Positions 10,791 to 21,692 of a DNA stretch of 64,000 nucleotides are shown here, one piece after another. The notes beneath the pieces are model-generated. The model ran no database searches, was not told the origin of the DNA, and was given only the letters and a program-made list of their open reading frames with translations. A program made the translations under genes and the position numbers. The stretch comes from Okapia johnstoni (lineage: Eukaryota > Chordata > Mammalia > Artiodactyla > Giraffidae), in NCBI GenBank assembly GCA_024291935.2, contig CM044320.1, forward strand, positions 34,130,001 to 34,194,000, written 5' to 3'. Numbering within the stretch: the stretch's first letter is position 1; each line of letters begins with the position of its first letter.

Positions 10791-11667
10791 ATGTCAATTT
10801 TGTTTGGAGGTCTCCATGGAGTTAGTTCTAGATCACAGTTCTAAGCTAACTGTGATTCTGTTTCCTGCTTTTCTGATCTCCCTTCCTGTTAGGAGTGGTC
10901 ATGAATCAGGTGTGGCAGTAGCAACTAAGCAAAAGTCTCCTGGGAGGTTCTGGGAAATCTTTTGGGCTCCCCTGATAAATGGGAATGATTATAGATGGCA
11001 CAACACTTTTTCCTTTTCCATATCTCAAAAATGAGTGTATGAAAACTGGAACTAGAGCAGCACAGGGCTTTGATGGGGAGGCCAGGTGACTCATAGAACT
11101 ATCAGTAAAGTTAGTTTGACCACTCCTCACTCCAGTTACATTTCTTTGTTGTTAGCCAATAGTGAAAACATCAGTGGGAGACTAAGTTTAGGGAAAAGAT
11201 GATAAATGTGATTTGCTGCATGAATTTGGGGTATAACACAACATGGATATGTCTTATCCTAAAGTTAAGTTGATGCCTGTATTAAATGCTCAGATCTGTC
11301 TGACCTGGTGTGTAGATTTGGAATCAGCTGTATAGAGATTTTAACTGAAGCTTTATCAGTGGATACATTTACCAAGGATGAGGATCAGAGTGAGAAAATA
11401 GGGTGACAGAGGGGACATTTGGAACACCTCGATTCAAGAAGAAGACAGGAGAAGAGGGCACTTGAAGGGAAATCTGAGCAGTCAAGAGCCATCAGTCCTT
11501 AGAACAGAAACACCCACTAATTTTCAAATCCTCAGTTTAGCATTTCTGCAGGACATATATTTGGTCTTCTCTCCTTTTGGCTCTTAGGTTCCAAAAAATT
11601 TGCTGTATCGTTGTCTCAACCCTATTACACTCAACACTTTCTTTGTATTGTATTTTACTTTTTAAAA
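10791..11667. other. Single-copy sequence
   Basis: Short frames only, with no domain or repeat recognised. Confidence 0.5.
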
Positions 11668-11863
11668 CTATTTTTATTTTTTTATTTGGCTGCACTGGGC
11701 CTTATTTGCAGCATGAAGGATCTTTGCTTGTGGCATGTGGGGTCTTTACTTGAGGCATGCAAACTTTTAGTTGCAGCATGTAGAACCGAGTTCCCTGGCC
11801 AGGGATCGAACCCAGGCCCCCTGCACTGGAATCTTTTAACCACTGGACCACCAAGGAAGTCCC
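11668..11863 (-). mobile_element. CHR-2-type SINE, antisense
   Basis: TTATTTTTTTATTTGGCTGC is followed by the GGCATGTGGGGTC block, the B-box (CCAGGGATCGAACCCAGG) and the end CCACCAAGGAAGTCCC. The flanks TATTTTACTTTTTA and TATTACTTTTTCTA are similar but not exact. Confidence 0.88.
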
Positions 11864-12805
11864 TATTTTTTAGTATTACTTTTTCTATTTTGATATATAG
11901 TTTACAAATAAATGTAGCCTCCTTACACCCTTCATTAGAAATCAATATGATGTGCTGGTGATGAGAGAACAGAGAAATAAAAGGAAAACAATCTATAAAT
12001 AAATAATATGTTTACCAATATGTACATGTTTGGCCACAATTATACTACAAGAGACAATGGAGAAGACGGACACCTGTATCTGCACGGAATCATTGTGCAT
12101 TTGACAGCTATAGATGAAGGCTTATAAACGTATGTTTTGCCAGGGACTCAAGTACCTGTCATGGCCTTGCCACTGGTGATGTGGATTTCCACAATAGTAA
12201 GCAACCCTTTGCAAAATTTGGAGTGCAAAACAAGACAAGTGTCTCATGATTTAAACAGTAGTTGTGTTTCTGGAAAATTCAGTGTATAGTCATACTATGC
12301 AAAAAATATTTGATGCTTGTATATAAAATGGGCTTTGGTTCTAGGTAACAAAATTATAAGCAGATATCTATGAATGTCCTTGGGCCACATGAAAGTTGCA
12401 TGGGATGTTGGATAATTCATTGCATAGGACTGTTCCATTTATTGCACACTATATAACACTAGAAATATTGTACACTGAATGTAGGAAATAAAACCACCAA
12501 AATGGTAGGTGAGTTTCCAAAATGCCCCACAGGGGGAAGTTCTAACTCCAGGAGGAACTCCAGTTCTACTTGGTCCTCAGTGGTTTTGTGGTGAAAAGGC
12601 AGTGGAACTAGGATTGGATGGCATTAACCATGGTGTTTAGACACCTCCCAATTTCTAGGGAACTTGGGGCACATGGATCTGCAGGTCAGCTGGATGAGAA
12701 GAATGGGCAAAGGATTGTAGCTTGGAAGGTGGTTTGCTCCTTCAAAAGTTGAGTCCTTGGTGGCAACCTTGAGGACTTGATTTAAAAGAATTCTTTAAAA
12801 CATTT
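11864..12805. other. Single-copy sequence
   Basis: No gene or recognisable repeat. Confidence 0.5.
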
Positions 12806-12815
12806 AAGATAATAA

Positions 12816-13306
12816 GATTATTAAAAAGAAGAGACATTACTTTGCCAACAAAGGTCCGTCTAGTCAAAGCTGTTTTTCCAGTAGTCATGTATGGATGTGA
12901 GAGTTGGACTATAAAGAAAGCTGAATGCCAAAGAATTGATGCTTTTGAACTGTGGTGTTGAAGACTCTCGAGAGTCCCTTGGACAGCAAGGAGATCCAAC
13001 CAGTCCATCTTAAATCAGCCCTGAATATTCATTGGAAGGACTGATGCTGAAGCTGAAACTCCAATACTTTGGGCACCTGATGCGAAGAACTGACTCATTT
13101 GAAAAGACCCTGATGCTGGGAAAGATTGAAGGCAGAAGGAGAAGGGGACAACAGAGGATGAGATGGTGGGATGGCATCACCGATTCAATGGCCACGAGTT
13201 TGAGTAAACTCCGTGAGTTGGTGATGGACAGGGAGGCCTGCTGTGCTGCAGTCCATAGGGTTGCAAAGAGTCCGACACGACTGAGCAACTGAACTGAACT
13301 GAACTG
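12816..13306 (+). mobile_element. BovB LINE, 3' end, 5'-truncated, sense
   Basis: Begins inside the C-terminal polymerase region (GAGACATTACTTTGCCAAC) and ends with the BovB tail of GAACT repeats (CTGAACTGAACTGAACTG). The flanking repeat AAGATAATAA at 12806-12815 and 13307-13316 is a perfect 10-bp target duplication. Frames on both strands here are remnants or shadows. Confidence 0.93.
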
Positions 13307-13617
13307 AAGATAATAACAATTCAAGCTTTATGTTTAAAATCCAGCCACCACCCACCCCCACACACACAATCAAGATGTCTCTCATCCAGTTGATTTCTTT
13401 TCTTTCCTTGAACAAGAACTGAGAATATAAAAAACATATATCTCATTCCTGTCATTAACTTTTCTATGTATATTTAAAAAATTTCAAGACAGAGCATTAG
13501 ACTGGAATTCCAGAGAGATGTTCCCTCAACAAGGTATTCAAGACCCCCAGGCTGCTTATCCTTAACCTAAAGAGGGGCTGGAATTAGCTTCAGATTCCCT
13601 TTCACTTCACCCCTTCT

Positions 13618-13803
13618 CAGTCGTGTCCAGCTCCTTGGCCCCATGGGCTGTAGACTTCCAGGCTCCTCAGGGGATTCTCCAGGCAAAAATACTGGAGTGG
13701 GTTGCCATATCCTCCTCCAGAGGATCTTTCCAACCCAGAGATTGAACCCATGTCTCCTGAATTGGCAGGCAGATTCTTTACCACTAGCACCACCTGGGAA
13801 GCC
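13618..13803 (-). mobile_element. Bov-tA SINE, antisense
   Basis: CAGTCGTGTCCAGCTCC, GGATTCTCCAGGCAAAAATAC and the antisense B-box (AGAGATTGAACCCATG) lead to CCACCTGGGAAGCC. Flanks CACCCCTTCT (13608-13617) and CACTCCTTCT (13804-13813) form a 10-bp duplication with one mismatch. Confidence 0.92.
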
Positions 13804-13871
13804 CACTCCTTCTTTCTCATCATCTAATTCCCTGTGATTCCTTCTTATCCCTTGAAGTTTAAAACTGTCAG

Positions 13872-14066
13872 CCCTGGGACTTCCCTGGTCATCCAGTGAT
13901 GAAGACTTCTGCTCTTATGCAGGAAGCCCAGGTTACTTATGCAGGAAGCCCAGGTTACTAGATTCCACACACCGCGACTAGGAGCTCACATGTCATTAAA
14001 GATCCTGTATGTCATAACTAAGACCTGGCATAACCACATAAATAAATACATAAACATTAAAAACAA
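13872..14066 (+). mobile_element. CHR-2-type SINE with internal 22-bp tandem duplication, sense
   Basis: Starts with the family head (GGGACTTCCCTGGTC) and ends in an A-rich tail with AAATAAATACATAAAC. Its flanks are the perfect 11-bp repeat AAAACTGTCAG at 13861-13871 and 14067-14077. A 22-bp unit beginning TTATGCAGGAAGCCC is exactly duplicated in tandem at 13915-13936 and 13937-13958, replacing the usual B-box region. Confidence 0.85.
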
Positions 14067-14077
14067 AAAACTGTCAG

Positions 14078-14569
14078 TGCCAACTTCGCAGCAGCTTTGG
14101 AGAGAGGGCAGCAGGAGCTGGCATGGCAGCAGCTGTAACTTCTTGCAAATCACCCCCTTCTCACAAACACATCGTTCCACAGCTGCTAGCTCATTGCTTC
14201 TTGGCGTCTAAAGAATGCATTTGTGTGCTCCTCAGTTTCAATTAACTCTCAAATATTGAAGCAGTTTGCAGAGGATACTGATGAGAAAGAACCTGGAGCC
14301 TAGGTGACTTTCTCCAATGCCCATCCTCGCATTTCGCGTTTTCCAATTTAAGCATGGGGTGCCTATGAGAGACCTTCACAGAAACAAATGCCACTCATGG
14401 TACGTGATTAGTTATGGATGGCTCCTGCTTCATGTGATGGATCTAAAAAGGGGGGACAGTTGAATAACTCTGACTAGAAGTCTTTGAAGAGGGGTAAACT
14501 GCTAACATGTAGTACTCTGTCCATAGGATCAAATATTTGAGGAAACACTTCTTGTCTTCTTCTTCTTTT
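14078..14569. other. Single-copy sequence
   Basis: Nothing recognised. Confidence 0.5.
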
Positions 14570-14702
14570 TATGTATTTACTCTTTATTTGACTGCACCAG
14601 GTCTCAGTAGCTGCATGCAGGATCTAGTCCCTGATGAGAGATCGAACTCGGTCCCCTGCATTGGGAGAGTGGAGTCTTAGCCTCTGGACCACATGGAATT
14701 CC
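14570..14702 (-). mobile_element. CHR-2-type SINE, antisense, diverged
   Basis: TTTACTCTTTATTTGACTGC leads through the B-box remnant (GAGAGATCGAACTCGG) to GGACCACATGGAATTCC. It is the left arm of a close inverted SINE pair with 14741-14855. Confidence 0.78.
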
Positions 14703-14740
14703 AACACTTTTTGCTTTCTGCTATAAATATTATGTCTTCA

Positions 14741-14855
14741 GGAACCCCCTGGTGGTCCAGTGGTTAGGACTCCACACTTCTGCTGCTGAGGGCGTGGGTT
14801 CAATCCCTGGTAGGGAAACTAAGCTCTCACAAACTGCATGGCACAGCCAAAAAGA
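14741..14855 (+). mobile_element. CHR-2-type SINE, sense
   Basis: CCCCCTGGTGGTCCAGTGG head, B-box GTGGGTTCAATCCCTGG and end CACAGCCAAAAAG. Only 38 bp separate it from an antisense copy of the same family. Confidence 0.85.
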
Positions 14856-14876
14856 ATTATGCTTTTATTTGCATTG

Positions 14877-15015
14877 GGGCAAGGACGCAGGTTTGATCCC
14901 TGGGTCAGAAAGATCCCCTGGAGAAGAAAAGGGCAACACACTCCAGTATTCTTGCCCAGGAAATCCCATGGAGAGAGGAGCCTGGTGGGCTACAGTCCAT
15001 GGGGTTGCAAAAGCT
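14877..15015 (+). mobile_element. Bov-tA SINE, missing its head, sense
   Basis: Begins in the tRNA-derived B-box area (CAGGTTTGATCCCTGGGTC) and continues into the BovA body to CCATGGGGTTGCAAAAG. The first ~50 bp of the family are absent. Confidence 0.85.
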
Positions 15016-15345
15016 ACTAAAAACAATAAACAACAAGGAGATTTGCCTTATCCCCAAGACCTGGAGGGGAGAAAACAGCCTTACCTTCATTACTTACTAC
15101 TCTCTGTGGAGAAGTGTGATTCCTTTTTAGTGCACTAGGAACATTTCATTAGTGACACCTTTGAGATTCCTAAATTGGCACTCCTGGGTCCTTTATTAAC
15201 TTCTGGCCTTGTCCCCACACAGTCACTTCTAATGTCTAACTCCTTCATCATGTGATCATCTTCCTATTCAGATGGGTTGTGAAGGGTGGTACTTCTAAAA
15301 GGTGATGTGTGTACAGTTCACCTGGGCATCTTACAAAAATGCAGA

Positions 15346-15679
15346 CTCTCAACAAGGACCTACTGTATAGCACAGGGAACTCTGCTCAATATTCTGTAAT
15401 CGCCTACATGGAAAGGAATCTGAAAAAGAGAATATATATGTTTAGTTGAATCACTTTGCTGTACACCTGAAACTGACACAACATTCTAAGCCAACTTTGC
15501 ATGCGTGCTAAGTTGCTTCAGTCATGTCCGACTCTTTGTGATGTTCTGGACCATAGCCTGCCAGGCTCCTCTGTCCATGGGATTCTCCAGGCAAGAATAC
15601 TGGAGAGGGTTGTCATGCCCTCCTCTAGGGAAGTCAACTATACTCTAGTATGAAATAAAAAATTTTTAATAAGTAAAAT
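15346..15679 (+). mobile_element. L1 3' end, 5'-truncated, sense, split by a Bov-A SINE
   Basis: Carries the ruminant L1 3' UTR words GTATAGCACAGGGAACTCTG and CACTTTGCTGTACACCTGAA, and ends CTCTAGTATGAAATAAAAAA. It is flanked by the perfect 10-bp repeat AAAATGCAGA at 15336-15345 and 15680-15689. The Bov-A at 15497-15630 interrupts it. Confidence 0.9.
15497..15630 (-). mobile_element. Bov-A SINE monomer, antisense, nested in L1
   Basis: GCTAAGTTGCTTCAGTCATG to GGAGAGGGTTGTCATGCCC is a single BovA unit in antisense. It is flanked by AAGCCAACT (15488-15496) and AAGTCAACT (15631-15639), a 9-bp duplication with one mismatch. This is the youngest layer of the three-level nest. Confidence 0.9.
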
Positions 15680-16027
15680 AAAATGCAGATTTGCTTTACA
15701 ATCCACCCAGGCAGCTTTAAAAAATGCAGATACTGATCCAATAAGTTGAGATTGAGTCCAAGGTTCTGCTTTTCTCACAAGTTCCTAGTAAATGCATATG
15801 TTGCTGATCAGAGGACCATGCTCTTGAGTAGAAAGACAGAATGAAGGAATGACAGGTGAGGCCTAAAGGGAACATTACCTTTCAGAGACCCACAAACCAC
15901 CTGGGAAAGTAAGCTACAGGAAGTGGTAAGAAAAGAAGTATATATGTGATTACATATTTATGTATATGAATATATAAGATTTATACAAACATAAACTCTG
16001 TTTAAAAATGGCATCATTCAAACACCA

Positions 16028-16290
16028 AGTGGGAGATGAGAGGTGGGATGAATTGGGAGATTGGGATTGACATATATACACTACTATGCATAAAACAGAT
16101 CATTAATGAGAACCTATTGTATAACACAGGGAACTTGATTCAGTGCTCTGTGGTAACCTAAATGGGAAGGAAATCCCAAAAGAGGGGAAACATATATATA
16201 TAGATATACACACATGCACACATACAGGTGATTCACTTTGCTGTAAAATAAATTCATGTTATTTACTCTAATAAAAATTTTAAAAAATAG
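16028..16290 (+). mobile_element. L1 3' end, sense
   Basis: GGATGAATTGGGAGATTGGG, TTGACATATATACACTACTA and TAACACAGGGAACTTGATTC are standard ruminant L1 3'-UTR blocks. It ends AATAAAAATTTTAAAAAATAG. Confidence 0.88.
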
Positions 16291-17702
16291 ACATTTGTCA
16301 AAAACAATTTAAAAGGAGGTATGGAGCTATTTAGCAGAGTTTTATAGATACTCTTTAATATTTAATGTGTCAGCTTACAATGAGTTAAAATGTATAAAAT
16401 AATTATACAGTGATTGGTATATTTTAAGAACAATATAAGCATTGACTATGATATTTAATATTAGTATCATTATTATAGTTTATGCTGATTCTAGGATTCA
16501 AAGTTCTGGGAATTAGAATAGAAAGGATTTGCTTGTAGAATTAAATCATTCCCATAAAGAACAGTGATGGAGGTGGTCACCAGGAAATGGAACAAATCAC
16601 CTACATCTTCTTTAAGTCTTGTGTGAAAACTGTAAGACTGAGGAGGGTCTGGGAAGTAAGATCCTCTGAGGAGTTTTTACAATATGGATTAACTGCAACA
16701 GGAGAAGTTATATTAACTTCTAACTTAAGTTGTATTTGCACACAGAGTCTCCTGACAACTGAGGCTCCACATATGGGAAAAAAAAAGTTAAAGCTATCTT
16801 CTTAAAAATAGAAAAAGTAAAGCTGAAATTAGATTCAGCAATAATCAACAGTAATTGAATTTTAGTGAGAAAAGCATCAAATTATAGCAATTTGAAGAAG
16901 ACTTCTTTTTTCCCCAAATAATGTTAATTAGATTCTCAGGCTTATTTAAGAGAGAGGTTATTTTTACAAAATGACATGATTAAGTGGGATTTGGTATTAT
17001 AGATGAGTTTTTTTTTATACCATGTGGTTTTATTGTTCTCTCACCCCTTTAAAATCTCGTTTTTCAGTGGAGCTCAGTGTCTTTAATTAAAGCTGGTATA
17101 ACTAACTTTATAAAGTTAAATGTTTACCAGGTTTCAGGGAAAGCTTATCAATTCTTCAGCAAAGCCATTAATAAGTTAATACACAAAGCATTCCCATCCA
17201 CCTCGTGGTAAAAGTCTGAATTGCAAGCATCGTGCTTGCTTACATTGAGACGCTTCAAACTGCTTTTGAGGGGCTAAACATACAAACCCCAGCCTCTGTA
17301 ACCACAGGGCCCTGTGTGGTCAGCTGTGACTCTGTCATTCCTGGGGGTTCAGTGGACCCTCAAAAGTGTGGGAGACTTATGCACTGCCTTTGAGGCTGGA
17401 GCTAATACCTCCTGAAAAATTTCACTGCTTGTTTCCTTCTTAAGAATTTACTAATACATGTTAGACCTCTTGGTATACAAGAGAAAAATAGGTAACACTC
17501 TAATTATCATGATTGTAAGCAAAGTTGAGTAGTACTTTTCCAGGTTGGTTATTAGAATTAAAGAAATGAAATAAGTATATAAAAGCTATGTTACTACTGA
17601 TAGAGCTTATCGAATTCTAAGTGGCAAAGATCACGGTCAAAATTATTAGTAAGAGGCTTACAGAATGTTTTATACCATTTAAATTCTTGCTTATTGCTTA
17701 TT
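16291..17702. other. Single-copy sequence, low repeat content
   Basis: About 1.4 kb with no young repeat and no recognisable gene. It includes AT-rich runs and a small hairpin-like inverted repeat (GCAAGCA-TCG-TGCTTGC, 17223-17239). Confidence 0.5.
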
Positions 17703-17870
17703 ATTGTGAGGCAGTGTAATATAATAGAAAGTGCACTGGTAAGGCACATACTTGGTTGGGGGGCATTGGCAAGCTCTTGGAGCCTCAGCTTCTCCATCTT
17801 TAAAATGAGATAATACTTTGGACCATACACTGTTATGAGATTAAATAACTCACATACAGTGTGATCTTAG
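17703..17870 (+). mobile_element. MIR SINE, sense
   Basis: GAGGCAGTGTAATATAATAG, the block AGCCTCAGCTTCTCCATC, AAAATGAGATAATAC and the end GAGATTAAATAACTCACAT are in MIR order. Confidence 0.72.
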
Positions 17871-18884
17871 AGCCTAGTTTAGGGAGTACATGAGAGGTCA
17901 TAAGTTTTTCCTTGGTTTTCAGATGGTTGCGAGGAATTCAGCACCTCCAGGAACACAGAACCCCCATCACCACCTGGGCTCATGAGCTCAGCATTGAGTC
18001 AGAGGAAAGGAGGTCGCTTTCTGATTCATGGTTCCACTTCCTGAGGTTCCTTAGTCATCTGAACTGGTCCAGACTAGGCTGCCCCTACTGAGAAATGTTC
18101 ATGCCCTGTTTTGAGTCAAACGACATTATTTACTGATAGTCTTGGCTAGATGGGTAGGGTGTTTGTGTATTGGAGCATGATGTGGCCAAGGTAACACATA
18201 TGTTCTTCCAAAGTTGACTTTTATTTCTTTGGAGAAAGTTATTAATAGCCTCAGAGAATTGGAAACTGTCTTCCAGCTCAGAGGCGCAGTGGAAGTTGGC
18301 CTGAGGTGGAGCAGAGGTTGACTAACTTGCCGGGTGACCTCTGGGGAGGCTTTCCAGAACCTCTGGGTTGGCCACCTGTACGTGAAAGCCATGATCGTGG
18401 GGTTGCTGCCCTGATGCTGGGAACGGCTCACTTTCAGAGATGGTTCCAAGCCCTTTGATTAAATATTAGCATTGCAATCATAATGATTGTTACACCGATG
18501 GCTGTCAGCACTCTGGGACAGCGGTGGTGAATAATTTCAATTATGCAAGCTTTGACTTGTGATTCCAAGGAAAAAAATGTATATCCACAAGAGCCAGAAC
18601 TAGGAGTATCTTTGCTTAAAAAAATGATGCACAACAGAGGCATCTACTTATAAACATACTCCTGGCTCAGGATAGAACATCTGTATGTGTAGAGCTTAAT
18701 AAAAACTGTCGCCCCAGTTTGGGCATGTGCCCCCATGAGTACTGGTGCACCCAGGACAGACCCAGTCCAACTAGTACCTCCCTTCATTCTCAAAAATGTT
18801 CCACTGGGACAATAGCTGAAGTAGTCACTCTATTCTACCACCCCCTCCCAGAAACCAAATACCATGCACACGTTGGTTCATGTC
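17871..18884. other. Single-copy sequence with an ATTA-rich patch
   Basis: No gene recognised. 18457-18565 is dense in ATTA/TAAT words and includes the perfect inverted repeat CAATCAT-A-ATGATTG at 18475-18489. This could be a regulatory element, but that is only inference. Confidence 0.5.
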
Positions 18885-19036
18885 TTTATTTTTTTATTTT
18901 TGGCTCTGCTGGGTCTTTGAAGTGATGTGTGGTCTCCTCTAGTCACCTCACAGCATTAATTCTCCAACCAGGGATCGAACCTCTGTCCCCTGCATTAGAA
19001 GGCGGATTACTAGCTACTGTACCACCGGGGAAGTCC
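18885..19036 (-). mobile_element. CHR-2-type SINE, antisense
   Basis: TTTATTTTTTTATTTTTGGC tail complement, antisense B-box ACCAGGGATCGAACCTC and the end CCACCGGGGAAGTCCC. Confidence 0.88.
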
Positions 19037-19201
19037 CTAGTTGGTGTCTTTAGAATCTTTGTCCAACAGTAGGATCACAGCGGAGTGACGAAGAGCCTTC
19101 GTGCCAGGGGGCCTGATAAACTGGCTCTGGATTTCCTGGGTAGCCTACCAGCTTTGTGAGTTTAAGCAAGTGTTGTTTTTTTTTAACCTCCCCCAACACC
19201 C

Positions 19202-19344
19202 AGCATGCTCAGTCGTGTCTGACTCTTTGCGACCCCATGGACTATAGCCTACCAGGCTCCACTGTCCATGGGATTTCCCAGGCAAGAATACTGGAATTGG
19301 GTTACCACTTCCTCCTCCAGGGGATCTTCCCAACCCAGGGATCG
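19202..19344 (-). mobile_element. Bov-tA SINE, truncated, antisense
   Basis: CATGCTCAGTCGTGTCTGAC through GGCAAGAATACTGGAATTGG to CCCAACCCAGGGATCG, stopping inside the B-box. The tRNA head is missing. Confidence 0.9.
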
Positions 19345-20905
19345 TCACTTAAAATGCATCAAATAATAAAAGTGGTAAATAATTTCTAAGAGTAGAAAAG
19401 AGTACAAGATTCCTTCCACCTCACCTCTACCTTCCTCCCCAGAGGCAGTCATCTTCAGTAGGATCGGTTCCTCCACTTTTTTACACCTCAGTCTCTCATC
19501 TGTGAAATGGGCACGATGGATTCATCTCATGTCCATTCATCTTTATGGACCTGATGTGCCCGGCACAGGTCCGTATGTATAATAAATGCTTACAAACGAT
19601 TACTAACATTATGTTTCCTGGCCTGCTTTTTTGTAGGCTGCTCATTTTCACTTAGCAAGTATACAGAATATGGTTTCTGAACCTCATTGGTAATAAACAA
19701 AAATCCCCCAGTAAATATGGAAATGTGAGTTTTCTGAGGAGTCTCTATTCAAATGTTGTTCTTAAGCAAATATTACCAGGCTCAATAAGCATAGAAATGG
19801 AACCATCATCTCTCTGCTTGAAACTGGTCCTTCCAGGTGGGGCTTGGGGCAGTCTGGGTGTGTGGGAGGCAGCGGGCTGGAACATTTACACTGCCGTTTG
19901 TGGTGTACCTGTTCAGTCATAAACAGAGAGCTTCAGTTTCCATCTGGCTTCTCTCACTGGCACTCAACTCACATGAAAAAGAAAGAGAGAGAGAGGGTAA
20001 TGAAAGAGAAAGACATCTGAACGGCTCCAAGGAGAGGATCAAAAACAAATTTGATCTGACGATCCCAGGGCCTCATGTGGTCAGAAGGAGGCAGAGATGG
20101 AGGTTTCTGAAATAAGAGAACCCAAGGAGGTGTGTTTTGACATGTAGAAGATTAGCTGCTGTCAGTCTCAGTGACGAGTGCTACTCTGTAGTCAAAACAT
20201 GCCGCTGAAACTGGGGACGGCTGTCAAGAATGTCCTCCCTTTCCTGTTGCTTTATTTAGTGACAGCCAGTTCCAGCTTGTTTTGTCACAGTCAGGCGCTA
20301 GGGAGATGCCTCGGTTATCCTCAATAGGATGGAAACTTTGGTTACTGGGACTGACTCTTTTTAGGCTCTTCCAGCCCCCTGTCTCTCCTCTCCCAGGCTC
20401 CACCCGGACTGTCTGTCACACTGGCTTTGAAAACCCTTTCCCGAGGGTGGGTGGGGATCAGAGTTTTTGCTGTAGTAATTAGAATACCCAGCTCCTGCTT
20501 TCACCCATGCCTATGTCTTCTGGAGCCCTTTTAGTGGATTAAAATACAACCCCTTTCATCCCCCCAAGTTGAGGGCATACAGAATGATAAACGCTAGCAT
20601 TTTTTCCAATAATCGAGTGTTCTGACACCAAATATCTATCAACAGTTTATTCAGAAGACATTCTTAGCACATCGGTAAGAGCAAAGCATATTTACTGACC
20701 TGAAGACTCACGGGTTACAGGTCTGTGCTCCTATCTCCAGAGATGACACCTTGACTCTAGAAAGCATTTCGGTATATTCATGTTCTTTCCATATGTAGTG
20801 ACATATAGCAAGTGCGTCTTATTACATTCCATGTCTTTTAGCAAAATGCATCTTTAAGTGATTAGACTTTTTAACCACATAGACATTGTACTTTTTTATG
20901 CAATA
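19345..20905. other. Single-copy sequence
   Basis: No gene recognised. A MIR-like fragment (CAGTCTCTCATCTGTGAAATG) lies at about 19488-19530 and a short GA-rich patch at 19977-20013. The rest has only short frames. Confidence 0.5.
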
Positions 20906-20983
20906 ATTTAAAAAAATATTTTATGGAAGTATAGTTGATGTACAATGTTGTCTTAATTTCTGCTGTATAACAAGGTGATTCTA

Positions 20984-20984
20984 T

Positions 20985-21018
<34 letters not shown>

Positions 21019-21028
21019 TATATATATA
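20984..21028. repeat. Compound (TA)n(CA)n(TA)n
   Basis: A run of TA units, then CA units, then TA units. It probably expanded from the AT-rich ATACATATATATA stretch normally present in the L1 3' end. Confidence 0.9.
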
Positions 21029-21250
21029 TGGCTTCCCAGGTGGTGCTAGTGGTAAAGAACCTGCCTGCCAATGCAGGAGACCTAAGAGATGAGGATTCGA
21101 TCCCTGGGTTGGGAAAATCCCTTGGGAGTAGGCATGGCAACCCACTCCAGAATTCTTGCCTGGAGAATCCCACGGCCAGAGAAGCCTGGTGGGCTACAGT
21201 CCATAGGGTTGCAAAGAGTCAGGACACAATTTATCATGCACACATGCATT
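21029..21250 (+). mobile_element. Bov-tA SINE, sense, nested in L1
   Basis: A complete copy: head GGCTTCCCAGGTGGTGC, B-box GGATTCGATCCCTGGG and BovA body to CAAAGAGTCAGGACACAA. Confidence 0.93.
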
Positions 21251-21281
21251 CAGGGTAACAGAACATATTTTTTCTTTTGGG

Positions 21282-21472
21282 GGGCTCTCCAAGTGATATT
21301 AGTGGTAAAGGATCCACCTGCCAATGCAGGAGATGCAAGAGATGCTAGTTTCCTTGGAGGAGGAAATGGCACCCCACTCAATCTTCCTGCCTGAAAAATT
21401 TCATGGTGGGCTACAGTCCATGGGGCTGCAAAGAGTAGGACATGACAGAGAGACTGAGCACACACATATTAC
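21282..21472 (+). mobile_element. Bov-tA SINE, sense, internally deleted
   Basis: Head GGGCTCTCCAAGTGATAT and body CCTGCCAATGCAGGAGATG. The B-box region is lost (GATGCTAGTTTCCTTGGAGG), and the BovA body then runs to ACAGAGAGACTGAGCAC. It forms an inverted repeat with the next element. Confidence 0.9.
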
Positions 21473-21476
21473 ATGG

Positions 21477-21653
21477 TGGTTTAGTTGCTAAGTCGTGTCC
21501 GACTCTTGTAGCCTGCCAGGCTCCTCTATCCACGGATTCTCCAGGCAAGAATACTGGAGTGGGTTGCCATTTCCTTCTCCAGGAGATCTTCCTGACCCAG
21601 GTTCAATTTCTACATTGCAGGCAGATTCTTTACCAACTGAGCTACAAAGGAAG

Positions 21654-21655
<2 letters not shown>
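21477..21655 (-). mobile_element. Bov-tA SINE, antisense
   Basis: TTAGTTGCTAAGTCGTGTCC to CTGAGCTACAAAGGAAGCCC. It lacks the usual GCGACCCCATGGAC block. It lies tail-to-tail with the preceding sense copy. Confidence 0.92.

Positions 21656-21688
<33 letters not shown>
21656..21688. repeat. (CA)n microsatellite
   Basis: About 16 uninterrupted AC units directly next to the 5' end of the antisense Bov-tA. Confidence 0.95.

Positions 21689-21692
<4 letters not shown>

Larger units (their letters stand above)
15290..15835. mobile_element. MER5-like DNA transposon relic, split by an L1
   Basis: 15290-15345 and 15680-15835 together carry MER5-type wording (CACCTGGGCATCTTACAAAAATGC on one side; AATAAGTTGAGATTGAGTCC, AAGTTCCTAGTAAATGC and GATCAGAGGACCATGC on the other). 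The L1 at 15346-15679 lies between them. Old and diverged, so the family call is moderate. Confidence 0.55.

Noticed and set aside
14752..15138. 128-codon plus-strand frame
   Set aside because: It runs through a CHR-2 SINE and a Bov-tA body; no gene.
21656..21688. CRISPR-like regular repeats
   Set aside because: Regularly repeated words are microsatellites or dispersed SINEs. There are no spacers of constant size, and the host is a mammal.
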